The notes below the pieces were generated by a model. It ran no database searches. It was not told the DNA's origin and worked only from the letters and a program-made list of their open reading frames with translations. A stretch of DNA of 8,624 nucleotides, taken from assembly GCA_016302625.1 (NCBI GenBank), contig JAEDNG010000029.1, positions 1-8,624 on the forward strand, in the 5' to 3' direction. Positions 1 to 6,223 of this stretch are shown here, one piece after another; within the stretch, counting starts at the first letter, position 1, and each line of letters begins with the position of its first letter. This DNA is from Clostridiaceae bacterium (GTDB lineage Bacteria; Bacillota; Clostridia; Oscillospirales; Acutalibacteraceae). The translations under genes and the position numbers were made by a program.

Positions 1-397
1 CATTTTAAACAGCCGGGTTAGTGACCCCTTTTTATCAAGATATACTTGGAGAATTGAAAGAAGCCTCAATTTAGAACGGATAAACGCCTTTTGTAAGGAA
101 ATTATCGGCACTCATGATTTTTACGCTTTTTCTTCGTCAGGAAGAACTGTGGAGAACACCGTTCGCACAGTGAGCGAATGTAATGCTGTGCGGGAGGGTG
201 ACAGGGTTATTTTAAAAATCACCGCCGACGGTTTTCTTTATAACATGGTGCGCATAATCGCGGGCACGGCGGTTGAGGTTTCGGACGGAAAAATCGAGCC
301 GTCATTTACTAAAGAAATATTCACTTCGAAAAACCGCGCTCTTGCGGGGCAGACCGCTCCGCCGCAGGGACTGTTTTTGGAAAAAGTATTGTATTAG
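1..397 (+). CDS. truA: tRNA pseudouridine synthase A, C-terminal part (5' end outside window)
   Basis: Reading from base 2 gives 131 uninterrupted codons to TAG at 395-397, entering the window without a start, so this is the 3' half of a gene (the family is usually about 245-265 aa). TruA isomerises uridines 38-40 of the tRNA anticodon arm to pseudouridine in the cytoplasm. Family landmarks seen: DPFL and a basic stretch near the left edge, the HDFYAFSSSGR segment, TVRTV, the highly conserved GFLYNMVRIIAGT block, and the C-terminal ending AGQTAPPQGLFLEKV. The catalytic aspartate lies in the missing N-terminal half and cannot be checked. An internal ATG-like start near 149 would cut through the conserved HDF.AF region and is not a real start. 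The next gene starts 11 bases after the stop, so the two are probably co-transcribed. Confidence 0.95.
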   Translation, partial: ILNSRVSDPFLSRYTWRIERSLNLERINAFCKEIIGTHDFYAFSSSGRTVENTVRTVSECNAVREGDRVILKITADGFLYNMVRIIAGTAVEVSDGKIEPSFTKEIFTSKNRALAGQTAPPQGLFLEKVLY

Positions 398-408
398 GGT
401 GATAAAAA

Positions 409-1710
409 ATGCCTGAATATAAAAAGAAAAGGGTAAACCGTCTGCGCGGCGCGCCTAAACCTAAAAAAGCTAAGCGCGTAAAGCAGACAGATACCGATGA
501 CATAATAATGTCAAGCTCGGACAAAAAGCACCGGCAGGAGACCGTAAAAGAGCAAGAGCCCGTTTCAAGCATGCGGGTTTTAAAGGGTAAAAAGCTTGAA
601 CGCAAAAGAAAGCTAAAGGCTTATCTTTCGGTTGTTTCGGCGGTTGCGGTTATCTGTCTTGTACTGCACCTGATACTGCCGGTAGGGATATTTGAAAATG
701 TGCAGAACCTTACCGCATTGATAGGAAACGGCGGTTATCCTACAGAGCTTGAAAGTACCGACACGTTAGGCTCCGTCTCGCGCGGAATGTACTACTATGT
801 CCTTACCGATACGAGATTAAACGCCTATGCAAACAGCGGAAAAGAGATTTACTCGCACTCTCACGGCTTTGAAAACCCGGTGATGAAAACCTCCAAAACA
901 AGGGCGATGGTTTTTTCACAGGGCGGGGACGAGCTTTTTATTTACAATTTACAGCAAGAAAAAGCTTCCGTAAAAACCGAAAGCGAAATTATAACCGCCG
1001 GTATATCGGATTCAGGCGTATACGCGATTGTAGCACAGTCTGACACCTACGCCTCGGCGGTCAGCGTTTACGGTAAAAACAACAAGCTGATTTACGAATG
1101 GTATTCCTCGGAGGATACGGTTAATAATGTGGCGGTGTCCCCAAACGGCAAAAAAATCGCGGTTTCGGCGTTTAACGCTTCGTCGGGCGCATATACTTCA
1201 AAGGTCAGCGTTTTCGGGTTTGATTCCGCAACGCCTGAATTTACCGAAACCTATAACGGAACGCTGGTTTATAATCTTGACTCGACCCACGGCTCGGGCT
1301 TTTCTGTAGTTACGGAAAACTCGGTTCAGTTTATCACCTGGTCGGATCACAAGAAAACCGAATACAAAAACGATTATACCGCCGCCATGTTCAGAGCGGG
1401 CTCGCCGGGCAGTATTGCGGTATTCAACCGCGAAAGCGACAGAACGGATAACCGCGTGGCGGTCTTTAATACAAAGGGACAGTTAAAAAACGAATTTGAA
1501 TTTAAGGGAATTATAAGTGATATTGAGATTTCCGGCGGGCATATTTATTGTATAAGCGATACAAATGTTTATATTTTGGACGGTACCGGGGCAGTGATAA
1601 GAAAAGCGGAATGCGGCTTCGGCGCTGTCAGACTTGCGGTATTGGGCACAAACGCCGCCGCGGTCATAACCGATAATCAGATTGATAAAATAAAGCTTGA
1701 ACAGAAATAA
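409..1710 (+). CDS. DUF5711-family membrane-anchored beta-propeller-like protein
   Basis: A 433-aa protein of unknown function that I recognise as the DUF5711 type found in Clostridia. It starts with a very basic, low-complexity tail (residues 1-70, many Lys/Arg), then one hydrophobic membrane segment (about 71-92), then a roughly 340-residue extracytoplasmic domain. That domain has repeating beta-strand units such as 'VAVSPNGKKIAVS' (241-253), 'RVAVFNTKGQLKNEF' (349-363) and 'NVYILDGTGAVIRKA' (386-400), which resemble WD40/YVTN-type propeller blades. The positive-inside rule puts the tail in the cytoplasm and the propeller outside. The start is supported by AGGGTGAT (396-403) five bases before ATG; this SD overlaps the truA stop. 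The cvpA-like gene follows 13 bases after its stop. No catalytic motif is visible, so a binding or scaffold role is only a guess. Identification of the family is moderately sure; function is unknown. Confidence 0.8.
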   Translation: MPEYKKKRVNRLRGAPKPKKAKRVKQTDTDDIIMSSSDKKHRQETVKEQEPVSSMRVLKGKKLERKRKLKAYLSVVSAVAVICLVLHLILPVGIFENVQNLTALIGNGGYPTELESTDTLGSVSRGMYYYVLTDTRLNAYANSGKEIYSHSHGFENPVMKTSKTRAMVFSQGGDELFIYNLQQEKASVKTESEIITAGISDSGVYAIVAQSDTYASAVSVYGKNNKLIYEWYSSEDTVNNVAVSPNGKKIAVSAFNASSGAYTSKVSVFGFDSATPEFTETYNGTLVYNLDSTHGSGFSVVTENSVQFITWSDHKKTEYKNDYTAAMFRAGSPGSIAVFNRESDRTDNRVAVFNTKGQLKNEFEFKGIISDIEISGGHIYCISDTNVYILDGTGAVIRKAECGFGAVRLAVLGTNAAAVITDNQIDKIKLEQK

Positions 1711-1723
1711 AGGAGAGAGATTT

Positions 1724-2416
1724 ATGAGTATAGTTCTTGATTTAATTGTATTGGCGATTATCCTTTTTACGGTTTTCATGTCGGCAAAGCGCGGTTTTGT
1801 CAGAGTCGCGCTCGAGGTAGTGGGATTTATCGCCGCTGTTTTCATAACGTTTACAATAAGTACACCACTCGGCAATATTACATATGATAAAATAATAGAA
1901 CCGCCGATTGTTTCCTCGGTAAGCTCCGCGGCGGGGGAGAGTACGTCCCAGGTGGTGGATAAGACATGGGACTCACTTCCGGGATTCGTCAAAAATAATT
2001 CTGAAAAAATCGGCATATCAAAGGAAAAAATCGATAAAAGCATCGGGGAGAATATAGGCGAAGGCGCCGAAGCTGCCGTAAAATCCGCTTCACAGAACGC
2101 GGTGAAGCCCGTGGTGGTTAGAATTCTTTCGCTTATATATTCGGTGTTTATTCTTATAATTCTGCTGTTTCTTGTAAAGATACTCGCGAAATTTATAAAC
2201 CGGCTTTTCTCTTTTAGCTTAGTCGGGAAAATGAACCGCGTTTTGGGCGGTATTCTCGGAATACCAAAGGGAATAATAATTGCCATAGCCTTTTGTCTGA
2301 TTATTTCTTTGGCGGTTTCGTTTACAAGCGGCGGATTCCTTATTTTCACGAAAGACGCGATAGATAATTCATGGTTCTTTTCGCACTTTTCGGTGAATTT
2401 ATTAAAACTGGGTTAG
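1724..2416 (+). CDS. CvpA-family integral membrane protein
   Basis: A 230-aa membrane protein. Hydrophobic segments lie at about 4-21, 29-46, 134-157 and 184-205. The N-terminal pattern (D6-L-I-V-L-A-I, then 'SAKRGFVRVALEVVGFIAA') and the C-terminal 'GKMNRVLGGILGIPKG' loop match the CvpA/colicin V production family (PF02674), as in YshB of Bacillus. Between the two helical pairs there is a hydrophilic, Ser/Lys/Glu-rich insert (about 60-130) that probably faces outward. The start is ATG 1724, preceded by AGGAGAGAG (1711-1719). A TTG 27 bases further upstream lies inside the preceding gene and has no SD, so it is rejected. The molecular role of the family in Firmicutes is not settled; envelope or cell-division-linked roles have been proposed. 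The gene sits between the DUF5711 gene and clpE, with 75 bases to the latter. Confidence 0.85.
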   Translation: MSIVLDLIVLAIILFTVFMSAKRGFVRVALEVVGFIAAVFITFTISTPLGNITYDKIIEPPIVSSVSSAAGESTSQVVDKTWDSLPGFVKNNSEKIGISKEKIDKSIGENIGEGAEAAVKSASQNAVKPVVVRILSLIYSVFILIILLFLVKILAKFINRLFSFSLVGKMNRVLGGILGIPKGIIIAIAFCLIISLAVSFTSGGFLIFTKDAIDNSWFFSHFSVNLLKLG

Positions 2417-2491
2417 TTTTTTATGCTCTGCGGCCGTTTCGGAGCGGTATATTAATTCAAGGTTTTCAAGACGGCGGAATGGAGATACACA

Positions 2492-4795
2492 ATGAAATTA
2501 TGTTCAAAATGCAAGAAGCGCCCGGCGGTGGTTTTTTTGTCAGATGCCATGCATCCGGATTCGGAGCCTAACGGTCTTTGCCTTGTCTGTGCAAAGGAAT
2601 TGGGAATTAAGCCTATCGACGATATGCTTAAGAAAATGAATATTTCCGACGAGGATATCGAGCAGATGAGCGATCAGTTCATGGACTTAATGGCGCTTGA
2701 TGAGGAAAGCGATATCGACGATGGGTCGCTTAATGAGGATACCTTCGATTTGGGAACCGCTCCCGCAATACCGCTTTTCAATAAATTGTTCGGAAAATTA
2801 GGCGGCGAGGAGGATAAAAAAGAGCAGAAATCCGACGTAAAGGACGGGGGCGATAAAAAGCCGAAGAAAAAACGCCGCCGCTTTATGGAGCAGTACTGCA
2901 CAAATCTTACCGACAAGGCAAGAGCGGGACAGATTGACATTATTGTAGGCAGAGAAAAAGAGCTTTACCGCACGATTCAGATTTTATCCCGCCGCACCAA
3001 AAACAATCCCTGCCTTATAGGTGAGCCGGGTGTCGGCAAAACCGCTATTGCCGAAGGTCTGGCGCTTAAAATCGCCAAAGGCGACGCTCCCGCGCGTTTG
3101 CTTGATAAAGAGATATATCTGCTTGACCTTACGGGTCTTGTCGCGGGCACGCAGTTCCGAGGTCAGTTTGAAAGCCGCGTAAAGGGACTTATCGACGAGG
3201 TCAAAAGCGCCGGAAATATAATTTTGTTTATCGACGAAATTCATAATCTCGTAGGCGCGGGAGACTCTGCCGAGGGCTCAATGAACGCGGCGAATATCCT
3301 AAAGCCCGCGCTCTCAAGAGGTGAAATTCAGGTTATAGGCGCTACAACCTTTAAGGAGTACCGCAAGTATATCGAAAAGGACGCGGCGCTTGAGCGCCGT
3401 TTCCAGCCGGTGACGATTGAGGAGCCTTCGGTTGCCGAGGCTGAAAAGGTGTTAATGGGCGTTAAGGGCTATTACGAGGGTTTCCACGGTGTTCAGATTC
3501 CGGACGAAATTGTTAAAAAAGCGGTGCTCTTGTCCGAACGCTATGTGACCGACAGGTATCTGCCGGATAAGGCAATCGACCTTTTAGATGAGGCGTGCGC
3601 CTGCGCCAGCCTTGCAAACAAGGCGGTGGACGAGCTTTATGCCGCCAATAAAAAAATCGCGGAATATTCGGTTCAGCTTGAGGAGCTTGAAAACGAGCTT
3701 GAAAATCCCGATTATGAAAAGCAGGCGATGGTAAGGGTCGAAATCGAGAAATATAAAAATATTGCCGCAGGGCTTTACGATGCGGCGGCTCAAAGCACGG
3801 TGACCGACGACGATATCGCAAAGGTAATTGAGCTTTGGACCGGAATCCCCGCGTCAAAGGTAAAGGAAAGCGACCTTAAAAAGCTTTCGGGACTTGAAGA
3901 TGCGCTTAATTCGCGGATAATAGGCCAAGAGGAGGCGACAAAGCTTGTTGCCTCGGCTGTAAAGCGCTCGAGAGTTCACACAAGCAATCTGCACCGTCCG
4001 GCTTCGTTTATATTCGTAGGGCCTACCGGCGTCGGCAAGACCGAGCTTGTAAAGGTACTGTCCGAGCAGTTGTTTGATACGCCGGAAACCTTAATCAGGC
4101 TTGATATGTCTGAATTTATGGAAAAGCACTCGGTATCGCGAATAATCGGAGCGCCACCCGGATATGTCGGTTATGACGAGGCGGGTCAGCTCACCGAAAA
4201 GGTGCGAAGAAAGCCTTATTCGGTTGTACTGTTTGACGAGATTGAAAAAGCTCATCCCGATGTTTTAAACGTGCTTTTGCAGATTCTTGACGACGGCAGA
4301 ATTACCGACGCTCAAGGGCGAACGGTTAATTTTGAGAATACCATAATCGTTATGACCTCAAACGCGGGCAGCGAGAAAACCGAAAATCTTTTGGGCTTCG
4401 GCAAAACCCAGTCCGATGCGTCAAAGGAAAAGGCGCTTAAAGCTCTTGAAAGCTTCTTACGGCCCGAATTTATCGCCCGCGTTGATGAGATAGTGGTGTT
4501 TTCGCCGCTGTCGGGTGAATCACTTTGCAAAATCGCGGCGCTTATGCTTGACGAATTAAAAGCCTCACTTGCGGAAAGGCTTATTGAATTTTCATACGAT
4601 GAAAGCGTTTGCAGATATCTTTCGGATAAATGCGGCGGCGGAAAGCGTGGAGCCAGAGAGCTTCGCAATGTTATCCGCCGGGAGATTGAAAACAAGGTCG
4701 TTGATATTATTGTTGACGGCGGCGAGGGAAGCATAAACAAGCTTTCTCTTACCGCTGATCCGGAAATTAAAATAAATGCGGAATACGCAAAATAA
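2492..4795 (+). CDS. clpE: ClpE-type AAA+ unfoldase, ATP-binding subunit of Clp protease, with N-terminal zinc finger
   Basis: A 767-aa hexameric-unfoldase subunit that should feed substrates to ClpP in the cytosol. Order of parts: a treble-clef-like zinc finger (C4-x2-C7 ... C30-x2-C33) in place of the usual Clp_N repeats; a charged linker (about 50-130, acidic then Lys/Arg rich); AAA1 with Walker A GEPGVGKT (177-184), Walker B ILFIDE (244-249), sensor GATT (283-286) and arginine pair 302-303; a short coiled-coil / UVR-like middle segment (about 380-430); AAA2 with Walker A GPTGVGKT (510-517), Walker B VVLFDE (578-583), sensor-1 N624 and sensor-2 GAREL (720-724). LGF (634-636) sits where ClpC/ClpE carry the ClpP-docking tripeptide, so partnership with ClpP is likely. 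Two complete AAA modules argue for an active enzyme. The zinc finger and lack of Clp_N favour ClpE over ClpC; it is longer than Bacillus ClpE (about 700 aa), mainly through the linker. ATG 2492 has GGAG (2481-2484) seven bases upstream. No convincing CtsR or CIRCE operator precedes it. Confidence 0.92.
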   Translation: MKLCSKCKKRPAVVFLSDAMHPDSEPNGLCLVCAKELGIKPIDDMLKKMNISDEDIEQMSDQFMDLMALDEESDIDDGSLNEDTFDLGTAPAIPLFNKLFGKLGGEEDKKEQKSDVKDGGDKKPKKKRRRFMEQYCTNLTDKARAGQIDIIVGREKELYRTIQILSRRTKNNPCLIGEPGVGKTAIAEGLALKIAKGDAPARLLDKEIYLLDLTGLVAGTQFRGQFESRVKGLIDEVKSAGNIILFIDEIHNLVGAGDSAEGSMNAANILKPALSRGEIQVIGATTFKEYRKYIEKDAALERRFQPVTIEEPSVAEAEKVLMGVKGYYEGFHGVQIPDEIVKKAVLLSERYVTDRYLPDKAIDLLDEACACASLANKAVDELYAANKKIAEYSVQLEELENELENPDYEKQAMVRVEIEKYKNIAAGLYDAAAQSTVTDDDIAKVIELWTGIPASKVKESDLKKLSGLEDALNSRIIGQEEATKLVASAVKRSRVHTSNLHRPASFIFVGPTGVGKTELVKVLSEQLFDTPETLIRLDMSEFMEKHSVSRIIGAPPGYVGYDEAGQLTEKVRRKPYSVVLFDEIEKAHPDVLNVLLQILDDGRITDAQGRTVNFENTIIVMTSNAGSEKTENLLGFGKTQSDASKEKALKALESFLRPEFIARVDEIVVFSPLSGESLCKIAALMLDELKASLAERLIEFSYDESVCRYLSDKCGGGKRGARELRNVIRREIENKVVDIIVDGGEGSINKLSLTADPEIKINAEYAK

Positions 4796-4819
4796 GTTTA
4801 TTTATGCTCTTGAAAAAAT

Positions 4820-4854
4820 GTCGGACAGCCTCAAAAACTGTCCGACGGTTTTTT
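4820..4854 (+). terminator. Intrinsic terminator after clpE, possibly bidirectional
   Basis: A perfect 9-bp stem, GTCGGACAG (4820-4828) and CTGTCCGAC (4838-4846), with a 9-base loop, is followed after GG by a T6 tract (4849-4854). It starts 25 bases after the clpE stop and should end the truA-clpE unit. An A6 run (4813-4818) on the left side gives a T-tract on the opposite strand, so the hairpin could also stop minus-strand transcripts coming from the araC-type gene. Confidence 0.9.
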
Positions 4855-4855
4855 C

Positions 4856-4884
4856 TTGTCTTTTCATGCTTTTTTTGATATAAT
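4856..4884 (+). promoter_or_regulatory. Sigma-A promoter with extended -10, driving the gtrA-like gene
   Basis: TTGTCT (4856-4861, 4 of 6 to the -35 consensus), a 17-base spacer, then TGA-TATAAT with a perfect -10 (4879-4884) and the extended TG (4876-4877). The expected transcription start is near 4891, 19 bases before the GTG start codon at 4910. The -35 box begins one base after the terminator T-tract and its following C, so the previous unit ends and the next promoter begins with almost no spacer. Confidence 0.8.
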
Positions 4885-4909
4885 ACACTTCGGAAAAGAG
4901 GCGAAACGG

Positions 4910-5317
4910 GTGCAAAAGCTTATAGAAAAACTCAAAAGCACTTTTTTTAATAAAAAATTTATCGGATTTTGTCTTATCGGAATAGTAAATACCTTCAATA
5001 CCGCTTTTTTTTCGTGGCTTGCGCACTTAAAACTGCAGGAAAACGTTTCGGCGCACATAGGATATTTTATTTCGCTTACGATAAATTACATACTGAACAG
5101 CACCATTGTTTTTAAAAATAAGCTTAGTTTAAAAAAATATTTTAAATTTTTAATTTCCTATATACCGAATTATATAATTTATTCACTGGTTTCTTTGCTT
5201 ACAATAAACATTCTTAAAATGGATCAGTTCTGGGCTACTGTCCTTGCGATTGCGGCGGGCGCTCCGATAACCTTTGTAATAATTAAGCTTTATGCTTTCG
5301 GAAACAAGAAATCATAG
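4910..5317 (+). CDS. GtrA-family small membrane protein
   Basis: With the GTG start at 4910 this is a 135-aa protein with four predicted membrane segments (about 17-37, 47-66, 77-98, 108-126). Family signatures seen: 'KFIGFCLIGIVNT' near the N-terminus, 'IGYFISLTINYILNSTIVF' in the second helix region, and an aromatic 'IKLYAFGN' near the end (pattern of PF04138, GtrA/DPMS). GtrA-like proteins are thought to help move polyprenyl-linked sugars across the membrane during cell-surface glycosylation; the actual substrate here is unknown and no glycosyltransferase gene is adjacent. The GTG start is chosen because AGAGG (4897-4901) lies eight bases upstream, and because the in-frame TTG at 4856 is itself the -35 box and so lies upstream of the transcription start. 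The gene is AT-rich (roughly 31% GC by hand count over 4921-5280, against about 50% in clpE lines), which may be membrane-protein codon bias or acquisition by transfer. Confidence 0.85.
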   Translation: MQKLIEKLKSTFFNKKFIGFCLIGIVNTFNTAFFSWLAHLKLQENVSAHIGYFISLTINYILNSTIVFKNKLSLKKYFKFLISYIPNYIIYSLVSLLTINILKMDQFWATVLAIAAGAPITFVIIKLYAFGNKKS

Positions 5318-5318
5318 G

Positions 5319-6107
5319 TTATTTGTTAATAAATCGGCGGCGGTATTCGCGCGGAGAAATACCCAAGGCAGAACTGAAAACCTTTGAAAAATACAAAGGA
5401 TCTTGAAATCCGCAGGAAAGCGCGGTTGATTTTACGGATGAGCCGCGTTCCAACAGCTCTCCGGCTCTTTCAATACGGTAATTAAGCAAATAAGCACCCG
5501 GAGATGCGCCGCAGTTCTTTTTAAAGCTTCTGTGCAAAGTGGCACGGCTTATTCCGAGGTTGTCGCAAATATAAGGAAGTCCGAATTCCGGTCTGTGATA
5601 AAAGCCGTGTATCATAAGCCGCGCGGATTCAAAATAAGAATCTTCAGAACTGCGAACCGACACGGGATAACAGTCGGCATAGGTCCCGAGAATCGTGCGG
5701 GCAAGACCGTCCGCTGTATAAAGTTGATTTTTGTTTGCGGACAGTAGACTTAACATTTCATAAAAAATCAGTATTTTTTCGGATTCGATTTTCCCGATTA
5801 TGCAATCGCTTTCACAAAACCCGATTTTTTTAAGCAGACGCACATATTCCTCTCCGTCAAAATCAATCCAGGTGTATTCCCAGGGGTCATTGCTGTCGGG
5901 AAAGTAACAAACCTCGTCAAAGGGGCGGATAAGAAAGCTTTGTCCTGCCGATAAAGCATAGGTTTTTCCTCCGTTTACAAAGCTTCCTTTTCCGCGGACG
6001 ATGTAATGAATTATATAGTTAGTGCGGATTCCGGGTCCCCAGGAATGCATATCGCTGCAATCCTGCCGTCCGCAATAAACAAAACACGGCTTGATTTTAT
6101 TATTCAT
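5319..6107 (-). CDS. AraC-family transcriptional regulator, cupin sensor plus double HTH
   Basis: A 262-aa regulator. The N-terminal half (about 30-90) is an AraC-type cupin sugar-binding domain: HYIVRGKGSF (34-43), a Gly turn, 'LSAGQSFLIRP' (52-62), and 'DPWEYTWIDFDG' (74-85), the pattern typical of sugar-responsive members. The C-terminal domain carries two helix-turn-helix units, at about 175-196 (with 'ICDNLGISRATLHRSFK') and 224-246 (with 'ALSCGFQDPLYFSKVFS'), ending in the conserved G-ISPREYRR motif. The start ATG (complement of 6105-6107) has AAAGGAG (complement of 6114-6120) six bases upstream. It is divergent from the GH27 gene across 116 bases, the usual arrangement for a local activator; by analogy with MsmR of Streptococcus mutans, an AraC-family activator of an alpha-galactosidase operon, it probably activates that gene in response to an alpha-galactoside. 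The inducer is not readable from sequence. Its stop codon is one base from the gtrA-like stop. Confidence 0.93.
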   Translation of the reverse strand: MNNKIKPCFVYCGRQDCSDMHSWGPGIRTNYIIHYIVRGKGSFVNGGKTYALSAGQSFLIRPFDEVCYFPDSNDPWEYTWIDFDGEEYVRLLKKIGFCESDCIIGKIESEKILIFYEMLSLLSANKNQLYTADGLARTILGTYADCYPVSVRSSEDSYFESARLMIHGFYHRPEFGLPYICDNLGISRATLHRSFKKNCGASPGAYLLNYRIERAGELLERGSSVKSTALSCGFQDPLYFSKVFSSALGISPREYRRRFINK

Positions 6108-6123
6108 AAAAAGCTCCTTTTAA

Positions 6124-6178
6124 TGAAACAATTTTACATAGTTTTGAAATAAAACTATATAGAAAGTGAAACGATTTT
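6124..6178. promoter_or_regulatory. Candidate AraC-type operator region: direct repeats flanking a palindrome
   Basis: TGAAACAATTTT (6124-6135) and TGAAACGATTTT (6167-6178) are 12-base direct repeats with one mismatch, 43 bases start to start, about four helical turns, so they face the same side of the DNA. Between them is a palindrome with 8-base arms ATAGTTTT (6138-6145) and AAAACTAT (6151-6158) around GAAAT. AraC-family proteins commonly bind paired direct repeats, and the right repeat sits in the promoter zone of the glycosidase gene. The repeats are seen; the protein that binds them is inferred. Confidence 0.6.
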
Positions 6179-6199
6179 CCTTTATACTCAGTTTACAAT
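6160..6199 (+). promoter_or_regulatory. Weak candidate promoter for the GH27 gene
   Basis: Two alternative -10 boxes are seen. TATACT (6183-6188) has a poor -35, TAGAAA (6160-6165), 17 bases upstream. TACAAT (6194-6199) has no -35 of its own, but the right-hand direct repeat (6167-6178) covers the -35 position. A weak or missing -35 under an activator site is what one expects of an activator-dependent promoter. Which -10 is used cannot be decided from sequence. Confidence 0.5.
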
Positions 6200-6223
6200 A
6201 TTTAATCTCGGAGGTCAAGAAAA

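Noticed and set aside
1483..2349. 288-aa open frame on the minus strand across the end of the DUF5711 gene and the cvpA-like gene
   Set aside because: It is antisense to a clear membrane protein gene with SD and family motifs, has low-complexity Ile/Thr/Ser content and resembles no family; it is a shadow frame.
2425..2445. Hairpin GCTCTG / CGGAGC after the cvpA-like gene as a terminator
   Set aside because: The stem is only six pairs with one wobble and is not followed by a T-tract.
2456..2470. CtsR operator before clpE
   Set aside because: The heptad GGTCAAA repeat with ten-base period is absent; only TTCAAG twice with a nine-base period is present.
2371..2571. 66-aa plus-strand frame bridging the cvpA-like gene and clpE
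   Set aside because: It overlaps both genes in another frame, has no SD and has no recognisable family.
3513..3857. Minus-strand open frame of 114 aa inside clpE
   Set aside because: Arg/Pro-rich composition and its place opposite conserved AAA+ sequence mark it as a shadow of clpE.
4856..4909. N-terminal 18-residue extension of the gtrA-like protein from TTG
   Set aside because: This segment holds the -35 and extended -10 boxes and the SD of the gene; it is not translated from that promoter.
6167..6180. CcpA catabolite (cre) site at TGAAACGATTTTCC
   Set aside because: The spacing between TG and the central CG is one base short of the cre consensus and the right half lacks CA; it is better explained as one of the two direct repeats.
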